32,213 nt of DNA, from assembly GCA_017449975.1 (NCBI GenBank), contig JAFSYK010000035.1, forward strand, positions 1 to 32,213, in the 5' to 3' direction. A program made the translations under genes and the position numbers. The stretch comes from Bacteroidales bacterium (GTDB lineage Bacteria > Bacteroidota > Bacteroidia > Bacteroidales > P3). Below the pieces are notes generated by a model that was not told the origin of the DNA, made no database searches, and saw only the letters and a program-made list of their open reading frames with translations. This document shows, piece by piece, positions 24,501 through 31,616 of the stretch. Numbering within the stretch: position 1 is the stretch's first letter; each line of letters opens with the position of its first letter.

Positions 24501-24818
24501 TTGGATGTAGAGGTTCTGCCGGGTCGCGTCCTCACGTTTCAGCGAGAAGCCGTCCATCAGCAGATTCATCGTGTGTCGGTTCTCCTCGTAGAGGCTGCCG
24601 CCGGCCTTCTGCATGATGATGCGGATGGCTGCCTCCACTTCCTGCTCCGTGATGCCGTCGTTCTTGTAGCGGCTGCGGAGATATTGCGCAAGGTCGTCGC
24701 GCAGCACCACCTCGTCAAGGTCGCGCACGATATCCTCTCCTTTGACGTAGTCATACCCCTGCTCCTGCAGCAGGGTGACAATCGACATCTCTAATTGGCT
24801 TTCGTTGAAGTATGGCAT
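21564..24818 (-). CDS. hsdR: Type I restriction enzyme subunit HsdR
   Basis: 1084 residues. The ATP-driven translocase and nuclease of a type I system, needed for cleavage but not methylation. The nuclease motif is D137 (PDAIIF) with E151-K153 (FEFK). The superfamily 2 helicase motors have GATGCGKS (295-302), SDEAH (398-402) and the late VSRVNRNYPGKDKG motif. The C-terminal helical region binds the methylase core. GC-rich like hsdM. The start overlaps the upstream DUF1016 gene by 68 bases; Met12 is an alternative start that would shorten the overlap. Confidence 0.95.
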   Translation of the reverse strand: MPYFNESQLEMSIVTLLQEQGYDYVKGEDIVRDLDEVVLRDDLAQYLRSRYKNDGITEQEVEAAIRIIMQKAGGSLYEENRHTMNLLMDGFSLKREDATRQNLYIQPIAFEESQQKHNIFKVVNQYDIVGNQRRIPDAIIFLNGLPVVVFEFKSAIKQNTTIEDAYKQLTIRYRRDIPALFKYTAFIVISDGVNNKFGTLYTPYEFFYAWRKVNAKDKADSGIPSLKTMVAGLFRKDRLIDVVHNFIYFPDTSKDERKFICRYPQYFAARALYQNILNHSKLNPGGDGKGGTYFGATGCGKSLTMLFLSRLLMKSKALCSPTIILITDRTDLDDQLSRLLLNAKQFVGDSVIEQVESREDLKAKLQGRTSGGVFLTTIQKFSKDINLLSNRANIICISDEAHRSQTGLEEKVEITDKGVRRSYGFAKYLRDSLPNATYVGFTGTPIDPTLEVFGPIVDEYSMIEAVNDGITKTIMYEGRASHVFADSELIKQIEAYYDKCAEEGSTDYQIEESKRAMTQMSVLLNSPDLIHRLAVDFIQHYERRVEEGSTVKGKAMIVCATREIGYAIYKAIIALRPEWAEVKVCGDGEELSKEEAEKIKPMEKVKMVFIRQKDDPEELYNLLGTDEDRKKLDLQFKEEKSNFKIAIVVDMWITGFDVPCLDTMYCYKPLQMHTLIQTVSRVNRNYPGKDKGLIVDYLGIKKKFNQAMKRYANGGQNETPVETIDSAVKLFKDELDLLRRMFHGFDYKKFFTGTPLEQLDTLQLAAERIQQTDETEKRFMKHTTIMKSAYNMCNNDERISRDEVNDVHFFTGVRSVIYKTTVGESPDASQMNRHVLQLVNEALISEEVVVINSMSLDNTEQIDLLATQYMERLKRLPYQNTKVKLMEQLLKRVIDSVKKVNKVKAVCFTERLNGIIDQYNDRSDDIVLADEIVTEVANQLAELFEEIKKDSVLPEGIPNIEVKAFYDILKAVAEQYGFLNEYTEEQYIALAKDVKEVVDDKTQYIDWDKKSDIKAQLKVQIILTLAKHKYPPATRDEVFKAIFEQAENFKKNRATTIALNVKPYSMNEEEPLPMAAEGENFLFL

Positions 24819-26019
24819 AATGCTGTTTTTCTTTGTGTTGCAAATAGTATATATTCTTTTGTGCCTCTATCTCTGCACGCAACTCCTCGTCTGTTGGCAT
24901 ATAGGTCTTATATTTAGCAGCAAACAGTTGGTCATTGTCGTGGAGTACTGAGTATCGTGCAATGTCTTCATCCGTGTCGGCACATATCAAAATGCCAATG
25001 GTGGGATTGTCATTCTCACCTCGTTTCAACTCATCATACATCCTAACATACATATCCATCTGGCCTACATCCTGATGGGTTACCTTGGTCGTTTTGAGGT
25101 CTATCAACACAAACGATTTCAACAAGTAATTATAGAAAACCAAGTCAATATAATAATCCTCCTTCTCTGTATGGATGTGTTGCTGTCTGGCAACAAAGGC
25201 GTAGCCCTTCCCCAGCTCCATAATGAACTTTTGCAAGTTGTTGATGATACTTGTCTCAAGTTCAGACTCTGTAAACGTCACCTCCTGTGGAAAACCGAGG
25301 AATTCGGCAATTACCGGATTCTTGATAAATTCCATCTTGTCCTGCAGTGGAGTGGTTTTCTCAATCATTTCCTCGTGCACCAACTCTTTGTGTTGCGATA
25401 TCAGCATTCGATGGTAGTACTGGCTGCTGACGTTACGTTGCAGTGTCCGTGTGCTCCACATCTCGTTGGCAGCCTCACGTTCATACCAATCGCGAGCTTC
25501 CTTGCTAGTCTCCTGGAGAATAATGCGATAGTGTGTCCAGGAAAGGCGAATGGGTGATTTTGCAGTTAATGATTGCAGTATGTCTGCCACAGAAGATTGT
25601 GAACTCATTGCGTTCACAATGTTGGTTGTAGTAATTGATAATTGTGAACTCGCTGCGTTCACAATCTCAAAACCTTCAGATTGTTCCAGCGGTGTTGGAA
25701 CAATTTCGGATTTTCCACTCACTGCGTGGAAAAAGTCCTGGTGCTTACAATAGAAATCCACAAAATGATGCAGATTCCTTTTGATAAACCCCTTTCCATA
25801 TTTATCTGTCAATCTTTCTGCTAGCTGCATCACCACCTGCTCTCCGTACTCTGCCCGTTGTTCATTGAGAATTTCTTTCTGGATACGCATGCCAAGTAGC
25901 CAGTTGCGTTTGATTAGCGTGACGTTAACTGAATTATAGGCAGTCCGTTGTGCTTGCTCGACAATAGTGCAAGCATCGCCGAACAAAGAACCCTTTTCAA
26001 TAGGAGTAATATCTTTCAT
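24751..26019 (-). CDS. DUF1016/YhcG PD-(D/E)xK nuclease, copy 1
   Basis: 422 residues. The N-terminal DUF1016 domain (ALERTs such as LIKRNWLLGMRIQKEIL and LTDKYGKGF) is followed by a PD-(D/E)xK domain with DYYIDLVFYN and LIDLKT as the metal and catalytic region. Such proteins are common beside type I systems and are probably DNA nucleases with an undefined part in defence. Residues roughly 95-143 are a repetitive insertion (IVNAASSQ, IVNAMSSQ, FHAVSGKS) encoded by four 25-base hairpins. The last about 25 residues are read from the start of hsdR in another frame, so the normal stop may be lost. More AT-rich than hsdR. Confidence 0.82.
   Translation of the reverse strand: MKDITPIEKGSLFGDACTIVEQAQRTAYNSVNVTLIKRNWLLGMRIQKEILNEQRAEYGEQVVMQLAERLTDKYGKGFIKRNLHHFVDFYCKHQDFFHAVSGKSEIVPTPLEQSEGFEIVNAASSQLSITTTNIVNAMSSQSSVADILQSLTAKSPIRLSWTHYRIILQETSKEARDWYEREAANEMWSTRTLQRNVSSQYYHRMLISQHKELVHEEMIEKTTPLQDKMEFIKNPVIAEFLGFPQEVTFTESELETSIINNLQKFIMELGKGYAFVARQQHIHTEKEDYYIDLVFYNYLLKSFVLIDLKTTKVTHQDVGQMDMYVRMYDELKRGENDNPTIGILICADTDEDIARYSVLHDNDQLFAAKYKTYMPTDEELRAEIEAQKNIYYLQHKEKQHYAILQRKPIRDVDCHPAAGAGV
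25596..25734. repeat. Cluster of four 25-base hairpins in DUF1016 copy 1
   Basis: 25596-25620: arms ATTGTGAAC/GTTCACAAT, loop TCATTGC. 25641-25665: the same arms, loop TCGCTGC. 25680-25704: ATTGTTCCA/TGGAACAAT, loop GCGGTGT (related to the others when inverted). 25710-25734: TTTTCCAC/GTGGAAAA with one end mismatch, loop TCACTGC. Starts are 45, 39 and 30 bases apart, all multiples of three. Confidence 0.85.
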
Positions 26020-26071
26020 CTTGACTCTATTATCTGATTGTTACCAATTCATTTTATATTAATTACTCTCT

Positions 26072-26194
26072 AAAACCGACCTTTTGCCTACCATTACCAA
26101 TCTCGAACAATGTCCGAACGAATCCCGAAGAAAACCCGAACAAAACCCACCTGTTCAAAAGCCATTCCCTAATCCACAAAACCGACCTTTTGCC
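26072..26194. repeat. 17-base direct repeat in the gap before DUF1016 copy 1
   Basis: AAAACCGACCTTTTGCC at 26072-26088 and again at 26178-26194, with CCCGAAGAAAACCCGAAC-type words between. The gap 26020-26226 holds no gene that I can see and no clear -7 box. Confidence 0.75.
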
Positions 26195-26226
26195 AAAAGT
26201 TAAAAATCTGTATGTCATAAAGTACA

Positions 26227-27039
26227 TTAATCAATATAGTAGGCTGATTTGTGTGCATCATTTAATTCATTTTTGCATTTATATAATAAATCCAAATAAT
26301 CTTGATTGTAAACCACTAACTTTTCTAACAAATTCACACATAACTGACAATATCTTGTTTTAAGCATTGCCATACAGTTTGGGAATGCAAGATTTACAGA
26401 TTCCCAATCTCTGCAAACTAAACTATTTTCAGTGTATGGTATTTTGTCGAAGCTACTATAATCAATTCCGCATTTATCGCACTCCTTTATAAGATCTTCT
26501 TGCAATCTTCTAGAAGATTCAACGACTGAATTAATGTTATTTTGCAAACATTCGTATGTCTCTTTGATGTTTTCCATTAAAGAATAAATATCGTTTTCTC
26601 CCAATTCCATTTTGAAACCAGAGTCATCCATTTTGTCCATCAAATGCAGTGAAGTCCAATATCTTTCCGAATCCTTTTGCAACAAAAGTAACATTGTATC
26701 GGTTGCTTCTAAATGCTGTGCCGAATATTTATTTTCGTGTGATTTTTTGATGGTTTTCAGTTTTTCAACAGTATATTGCTCTGGATGACTATCTATGATT
26801 TTATGGTGTCTATGGCACATGAACACTAAATTACCATAACCATTTCTTTCCTCGTCCGTTTGTTGTTCATTATATCTTGGACCATCTTTGGAATAGGCTT
26901 CAATGTGACAACACTCTCCTGTCAATGTTCCGTCATCCTCAAAAATGGGATTATGACATCCTTCAAATGCACAACAGTTCCCCGAATGGGCATATAGAAG
27001 GCGTAGTGTTTTATTGGGTATAGTGTTCCGGCGTGCCAT
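26227..27039 (-). CDS. HNH-type endonuclease with helical C-terminal domain
   Basis: 270 residues from the ATG at 27039 (MARRNTIPNKTLRLLYAHSG); an ATG eight codons upstream (27063) is possible. The N-terminal half is an HNH module: CCAFEGCHNPIF zinc-type start, then ECCHIEAYSKDGPRYNE, NLVFMCHRHHKIID and SHPEQYT, giving the His-Asn-His set. After about residue 115 the chain is mainly helical and I do not recognise it. Strongly AT-rich compared with hsdM and hsdR. It lies between a coiled-coil/zinc protein and DUF1016 copy 1 inside the type I operon, suggesting acquired defence cargo. Confidence 0.8.
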   Translation of the reverse strand: MARRNTIPNKTLRLLYAHSGNCCAFEGCHNPIFEDDGTLTGECCHIEAYSKDGPRYNEQQTDEERNGYGNLVFMCHRHHKIIDSHPEQYTVEKLKTIKKSHENKYSAQHLEATDTMLLLLQKDSERYWTSLHLMDKMDDSGFKMELGENDIYSLMENIKETYECLQNNINSVVESSRRLQEDLIKECDKCGIDYSSFDKIPYTENSLVCRDWESVNLAFPNCMAMLKTRYCQLCVNLLEKLVVYNQDYLDLLYKCKNELNDAHKSAYYID

Positions 27040-27119
27040 ATTATTATTCCCCAACTTTTTCAAATGAATTATTTTTAATTTCTCGTTTTATGTTTCTGCA
27101 CAATAATAATTATCTACTA

Positions 27120-27497
27120 CTAATAATAATATCTTTGTTTATATTTCTCATATTCAATTTTATCATATATACAACTCCAGTGACATTGAGGGCATGTGCT
27201 CTCTCCGTACGACTTCTCCAACTGAATCAGTTTTCTATCATTATCCCAACAATGTGAACAAAAAAAGATGTCGCAGTCCTCTCCTTCTAATGTTATGTAT
27301 AATTCTTTATGTCGTTGGATGCGCTCTTCTAAATTATGCTTCTTCTTAAGTTCTGCATTTTCCTCCGTCAGCTCTCTTATTTTGGCTTGTAAATCTAAAG
27401 CTTGTTCGCATAAATCAATTAGTTGCCGATATAATTCAACATTATCAGCCTGTTGCACGACTTTAGCAACATCCTTTAATCCTTCGTAAAGACTCAT
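27120..27497 (-). CDS. Coiled-coil plus zinc-ribbon protein, unknown function
   Basis: 125 residues. Residues 1-70 are a helical, heptad-rich stretch (LQAKIRELTEENAELKKKHN). The rest carries CSHC and CPQC pairs, a likely zinc ribbon, and ends in Lys/Tyr-rich KYKQRYYY. AT-rich, 16 bases after hsdS and 56 before the HNH gene. Not a family I can name; small zinc/coiled-coil proteins of this kind often accompany mobile or defence genes. An adaptor role is a guess. Confidence 0.65.
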   Translation of the reverse strand: MSLYEGLKDVAKVVQQADNVELYRQLIDLCEQALDLQAKIRELTEENAELKKKHNLEERIQRHKELYITLEGEDCDIFFCSHCWDNDRKLIQLEKSYGESTCPQCHWSCIYDKIEYEKYKQRYYY

Positions 27498-27513
27498 ATT
27501 ATCATTAATTTTA

Positions 27514-28656
27514 TCATTTCCCCATCTTTGCCAGAAGCAAAGACTGTAATTCTGTTAATTTTGTGTTTTCTTGTTGTATTATCAGCATATTCTCATAAAG
27601 AACTTCTGCTTCTTTATTAAAAGCATTTCTTGCTTTTATCGGAGCTATTACTATTTCTGTGTTTTCAAAATCTTTAGTAACCAGCGCCTCAAAGGTCGCT
27701 CCAACAGCCTCATTCTTTAATGATATCATCATTTCCAATGCTAACTGATGAACATAAAAGGAATTCTGCCTATCTTTTGCTACAAGTGCATAGCATGTCT
27801 GATTCATTGCCATAGGACATCCTGTCAAGGTCAGACCTCCTGTAGTAGCACCACGAGCCGTAACAAATGTTGTATTTTCTGGATATAACTTACTATTACA
27901 ATGTATTAATCCTTTTTCTGTAATATGCTTTCCCGTTACCAAGGAATAATAGAAACTTGTTTTATCTCCTGGTGAATAAAACGGAATATTACCATCTTCC
28001 CAATATTCAATAATATCCGTACTTGGTGTTCCACCACCACAAATATCTATAACTTCCGTAAATGTTCCTATGCGCCAGCCGGCGGGGAGGTTTTCTTTGT
28101 CGATGTTGTCGACGAAGGTTTTGCGGTAGAGGGCTTGGGCGGTGGCTTCGAGGTGCGCAATCATCTGCTCGTTGAGGCGGATGCGGCGCGTCAGCGTCTC
28201 GTATTCCGACACGATTTCCCGCTGCCGCTCAATGCTCGGAACGGGAAGTTGCATATTACAAAAATCTTCCCAAGTCAAACTGCCTCGAACACCGCCAACG
28301 GCATAGTAACTTGCCTCGCGGTCGAACTCACTGCGTGAAAACCACATCATCAAATATTGAGGCAACAACTTCGTTTTGTCAACCACCTCAAACATAGGGT
28401 AGGCAGGAGACATAATGGCCTCATCTTCTTCAAACATAGCAATGGGCATTTTCCCATCACGACTTACCTGCATCAAACTACAGGCAAACTGCTCTCGGCA
28501 GATAACTTTATAATTGGACAGGTCGGTACCTATAACATTCGCAACCGAAGGAATAAACGCCTTGTCAATCGTAAGCCCTACCAGCCGCGTCACCTTCAAG
28601 TCGCGGTTGCGGACATTCACCTCCCTGATATAGTCGCCTAATTGCTTATATTCCAT
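27514..28656 (-). CDS. hsdS: Type I restriction specificity subunit HsdS
   Basis: 380 residues from the ATG at 28656, which overlaps the upstream DUF1016 stop by 11 bases. Two target-recognition domains each end in helical spacers: TRD1 with MMWFSRSEFDREASYYAVGG, a central spacer (LPVPSIERQREIVSEYETLT) and TRD2 starting LPAGWRIGTFTEVIDICGGG. It sets the DNA sequence recognised by HsdM/HsdR. The central spacer region (about 28070-28250) is visibly GC-rich while both TRDs are AT-rich, which fits TRD exchange. TRD2 looks somewhat short, but the C-terminal spacer (ENMLIIQQENTKLTELQSLL) is intact. Confidence 0.92.
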   Translation of the reverse strand: MEYKQLGDYIREVNVRNRDLKVTRLVGLTIDKAFIPSVANVIGTDLSNYKVICREQFACSLMQVSRDGKMPIAMFEEDEAIMSPAYPMFEVVDKTKLLPQYLMMWFSRSEFDREASYYAVGGVRGSLTWEDFCNMQLPVPSIERQREIVSEYETLTRRIRLNEQMIAHLEATAQALYRKTFVDNIDKENLPAGWRIGTFTEVIDICGGGTPSTDIIEYWEDGNIPFYSPGDKTSFYYSLVTGKHITEKGLIHCNSKLYPENTTFVTARGATTGGLTLTGCPMAMNQTCYALVAKDRQNSFYVHQLALEMMISLKNEAVGATFEALVTKDFENTEIVIAPIKARNAFNKEAEVLYENMLIIQQENTKLTELQSLLLAKMGK

Positions 28657-29716
28657 TTTCCTCACTATTTTTTGCAGCTTCAGTATATTCTTTGGCAATA
28701 AGAATAGAACGATTCAGCTTATCCACAAACCATTGTTTATCAGGTAGACAAGTAAGGTACTGAGCAACCTTGATACGATCTTCGTTCAGCATCATTAGCT
28801 CAATATGTTCGGTATTCCCCTCGCTGCAAAGTAATAGGCCAATAGGTGGGTTTTCATCTGGCTGCATATCATTTTTCTGCATGTATCTTAGATATAATTC
28901 CATCTGACCCTTATATTCTGGCTTGAATTTCCCGAGTTTCAAGTCAATGGCAACCAAACACTTCAGTTTCCGATGATAGAACAACAAATCAAGATAGTAA
29001 TCAGTTCCATCAATGGTGAAACGTTTCTGACGTTCAAGGAAGGCAAAACCTTGCCCCAACTCCAAAATAAAAGCCTCTAACTGCAATGCTATAGCATCCT
29101 CAAGTTCTTTTTCGGTGTAGTAACGACCTAATCCCAAGAAATCCAGTATATACGAATTGCGAAGAACCACATCTGGTTCCATATGGATAGGCGATACTTT
29201 CTCCAAAGTCTTAACGATTTCGTCCTCTGGCTTTACCGCAACCAGAGAACGCTCATAGAGCATCGCATCCTGCTTGTCACGCAGTTGTCTGATGCTCCAA
29301 TGTTCAGCAATTCCCATCTGCTGATAGAATAATCGTTTAGCATCATCATCAATAGTGACAAGTTCTATAAAGTGGCTCCAGGTTAATGTTTGCGACAGTG
29401 TCGCAAACATTGCTTCGTCACTGTAACACTTGGCGACTTTCATCATTCTCGTCAAAGCGGAATAGGTATATCCCTTCCCAAAACGCTCTGTCAATTTTTG
29501 CGACAGTGTCGCAAGAATCTTGTTACCATAAGACGAGTACTGCCTGTAGCCAAGATCATCATTGATGTACTGACCAATATGCCAAAACATCATATTGGCA
29601 TGCTTGTTAACATACACCACAACCTCTTGGCGTGCATGATCGATTATGCTAGCGACTCCCGTATATAGGCTGCTGCTAACATTTTCAATGGCATTTATAT
29701 CTATTTCGTTACTCAT
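28646..29716 (-). CDS. DUF1016/YhcG PD-(D/E)xK nuclease, copy 2
   Basis: 356 residues. Same architecture as copy 1 without the long insertion: DUF1016 part with ILATLSQKLTERFGKGYTYS and FATLSQTLTWSHFIEL, then a PD-(D/E)xK domain with DYYLDLLFYHRKLKCLVAID-LKLG. Two 25-base hairpins encode the two ATLSQ segments. It starts 14 bases after hsdM and overlaps hsdS by 11 bases, so it is in the operon. Copy 1 and copy 2 are clearly diverged, so not a recent duplication. Confidence 0.85.
   Translation of the reverse strand: MSNEIDINAIENVSSSLYTGVASIIDHARQEVVVYVNKHANMMFWHIGQYINDDLGYRQYSSYGNKILATLSQKLTERFGKGYTYSALTRMMKVAKCYSDEAMFATLSQTLTWSHFIELVTIDDDAKRLFYQQMGIAEHWSIRQLRDKQDAMLYERSLVAVKPEDEIVKTLEKVSPIHMEPDVVLRNSYILDFLGLGRYYTEKELEDAIALQLEAFILELGQGFAFLERQKRFTIDGTDYYLDLLFYHRKLKCLVAIDLKLGKFKPEYKGQMELYLRYMQKNDMQPDENPPIGLLLCSEGNTEHIELMMLNEDRIKVAQYLTCLPDKQWFVDKLNRSILIAKEYTEAAKNSEENGI
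29386..29518. repeat. Two 25-base hairpins in DUF1016 copy 2
   Basis: 29386-29410: arms ATGTTTGCG/CGCAAACAT, loop ACAGTGT (palindromic throughout but for the central base). 29494-29518: ATTTTTGCG/CGCAAGAAT with one G/T mismatch, loop ACAGTGT. They are 108 bases apart (36 codons) and have the same 9-7-9 layout as the copy 1 hairpins. Confidence 0.85.
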
Positions 29717-29730
29717 TTATACTATCATTT

Positions 29731-31293
29731 TTAAATACTATACCCCAGTTTTTTAAAGAGTGATTTCAGTTCCTTTGTGCTTGCCTCTTCCTGTTTCAGC
29801 AGGTCACGCATCTCGGATTGCAACTCTTTCATCTTAGCATCGAAGTCTATCTGCTCGTCGCGGTTGCGGAACTCGATGTATTTGCTGGGGACAAGGCTCC
29901 AGCCTTTCTGCTCTATCTCTTGGCGGGTGGCGGAGTAGCAGTACTCCGGCTCGTTGTGGTAGGTCTGCTCGTGGCCGGCACGCTGCCAGCAATGGTAGGT
30001 GTTGGCAATCTGCTGTATTTGCTCGGGTGAGAACTGGATGTATTTCTTCTCGAAGGGCTCGCCCTGCTGCCGCAGGTCGATGAAGAGCACCTCGCCCTCA
30101 CGGTCGCGGTAGTGTACCTCCTCGCCGTTTTTCGTCTCGACATGCGCTTTCTTGTTGTTGTTCAGTATCCACAGCGTGACGCTGATGTCGGTGGAGTAGA
30201 ACATGTTTCGGGGCAGGATGAGGATGGCCTCCACCTTGTCGTTCTCGATGAGCTTGCGACGGATGGCCAGCTCGGTGCCGTCGGCACTCAGGGCGCCGTT
30301 GGCCAGCAGGAAGCCCGCCACACCACGGTTGGAGAGCTTCGACAATATGTTCAGAATCCAGCCATAGTTGGCGTTGGATGTCGGAGGCGTCTCGTAGCCA
30401 CTCCAGCGTGGGTCAGAGGTGAGCTGGTTAGCTTCGCGCCAGTCCTTCTGGTTGAAGGGTGGGTTGGCCATGATGTAGTCGGCCTTCAGGTCGGCGTGCT
30501 GGTCGTTGTGGAACGTGTCGCCCTGACGGATGGCCGCCGAGATGCCACGGATGGCCAGGTTCATGCGTGCCAGCTTGAAGGTGGTGTTGGTGTTTTCCTG
30601 TCCGTAGACGCTGATGTTCTTCATATTGCCGTGGTGGGCGCGGACAAACTTCATCGATTGCACAAACATGCCGCCCGAGCCGCAGCAGGGGTCGTAGATC
30701 TTGCCGTCGTAGGGCTCGATGAGTTCGGCAATGAGGTTGACGATGGACTTGGGGGTGTAGTATTCGCCCTTGCCTTTGCCTTCGGCGATAGCGAACTTGC
30801 CGAGGAAGTACTCATACACGCGACCGATGAGGTCGTTCTCGGAGTCGCGGACGGTGTCGAGCTTGTTGATTTCGTCGAGGAGGGAGGCGAACTTGGTCTT
30901 GTCCAGCCCGAGGTTGGAGTAGTAGTTGTTGGGCAATGCTCCCGCCAGCTGCTTGTTCTTCTTCTCGATGTCGGCCAGCGCGTCGTCGATAATCTGGAAG
31001 ATGTTGCTCTGCTTGGCGTTCTGCATGATGTACGACCAGCGGCACTGTGGTGGCAGGTAGAAGACGTTTTCGGCAGTGTAGAACTCCACCGTATCGACAT
31101 ATTCCTTCAATCCCTGCGCCTCAAGTTCCTGTTTGCGCTGTTCGAAGCGGTCGCCGGCATACTTGAGGAAGATGAGACTCAAAACCACATGCTTGTATTC
31201 CGCCGGTTCCACGGCCCCGCGCAACTTGTTGCACGACTCCCACAGCGCCGCCTCCATGGGTTTTGATTGTTTGGTGTTATTTTGTTTTGCCAT
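29731..31293 (-). CDS. hsdM: Type I restriction DNA methyltransferase subunit HsdM
   Basis: 520 residues. N6-adenine methyltransferase. The N-terminal HsdM helical domain starts LWESCNKLRGAVEPAEYKHV, the SAM site is DPCCGSGGMF (201-210) and the catalytic NPPF is at 277-280. EFRNRDEQIDFDAKMKELQS forms the C-terminal helical end. With HsdS it methylates, with HsdR it restricts. First gene of the operon, with its own -7 box 47 bases upstream. GC-rich. Confidence 0.96.
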   Translation of the reverse strand: MAKQNNTKQSKPMEAALWESCNKLRGAVEPAEYKHVVLSLIFLKYAGDRFEQRKQELEAQGLKEYVDTVEFYTAENVFYLPPQCRWSYIMQNAKQSNIFQIIDDALADIEKKNKQLAGALPNNYYSNLGLDKTKFASLLDEINKLDTVRDSENDLIGRVYEYFLGKFAIAEGKGKGEYYTPKSIVNLIAELIEPYDGKIYDPCCGSGGMFVQSMKFVRAHHGNMKNISVYGQENTNTTFKLARMNLAIRGISAAIRQGDTFHNDQHADLKADYIMANPPFNQKDWREANQLTSDPRWSGYETPPTSNANYGWILNILSKLSNRGVAGFLLANGALSADGTELAIRRKLIENDKVEAILILPRNMFYSTDISVTLWILNNNKKAHVETKNGEEVHYRDREGEVLFIDLRQQGEPFEKKYIQFSPEQIQQIANTYHCWQRAGHEQTYHNEPEYCYSATRQEIEQKGWSLVPSKYIEFRNRDEQIDFDAKMKELQSEMRDLLKQEEASTKELKSLFKKLGYSI

Positions 31294-31340
31294 AGTGCCT
31301 CTTGTTTTTCAGTCGAATGAACGGATGATTTTAGAATTTG

Positions 31341-31348
31341 TAAAGATA
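31341..31348 (-). promoter_or_regulatory. -7 box of the type I operon
   Basis: Minus strand: six A, TGTG, then TATCTTTA, 47 bases before hsdM. One base off the TAnnTTTG consensus, and the same octamer as at 95-102. Confidence 0.5.
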
Positions 31349-31442
31349 CACATTTTTTCTGACATGGGAAGTGGTGTCATTTGAATCTGTCTTTTTGAAA
31401 AAGTTAGGTATGAAAGTGCGACACCAAGTGAAAAAAAACTTG

Positions 31443-31450
31443 TACCTTTG
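31443..31450 (+). promoter_or_regulatory. -7 box of kbl
   Basis: Eight A, CTTG, then TACCTTTG. It is divergent from the hsdM promoter, about 95 bases away. It would give kbl a leader of about 160 bases. Confidence 0.55.
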
Positions 31451-31470
31451 CAAGGATAATTTAGTGATCC

Positions 31471-31616
31471 TTTAAAACTAAAAACTAAAAAGTAAAAACT
31501 AAAAATTTAGCGGCTAGTACATTTGTCCTTTAACTACTTTTACTTCCTTTAACTAATTTAACTACAAATAAATAATCAAACACTAACACATTCCCGAATT
31601 CTCAAATTCAAACACC
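31471..31616. repeat. Long word-repeat leader of kbl
   Basis: Successive blocks: AACTAAAAACTAAAAAGTAAA-type words (31471-31507), CATTTGTCCTTTAACTAC and CTTTAACTAA words (31520-31566), AATCAAACACTAACAC (31574-31590), then ATTCTCAAATTCAAACACC up to the ATG. All four word families found in the window are strung together here. No ORF is present. Confidence 0.75.

Noticed and set aside
27130-27137. Perfect TATCTTTG on the plus strand
   Set aside because: It lies in the end of a minus-strand gene and no plus-strand gene follows; AT-rich chance match.
28327-28335. CTCACTGCG in hsdS, identical to a DUF1016 hairpin loop
   Set aside because: Flanks are not palindromic and the codons belong to the conserved HsdS motif FSRSEFDR.
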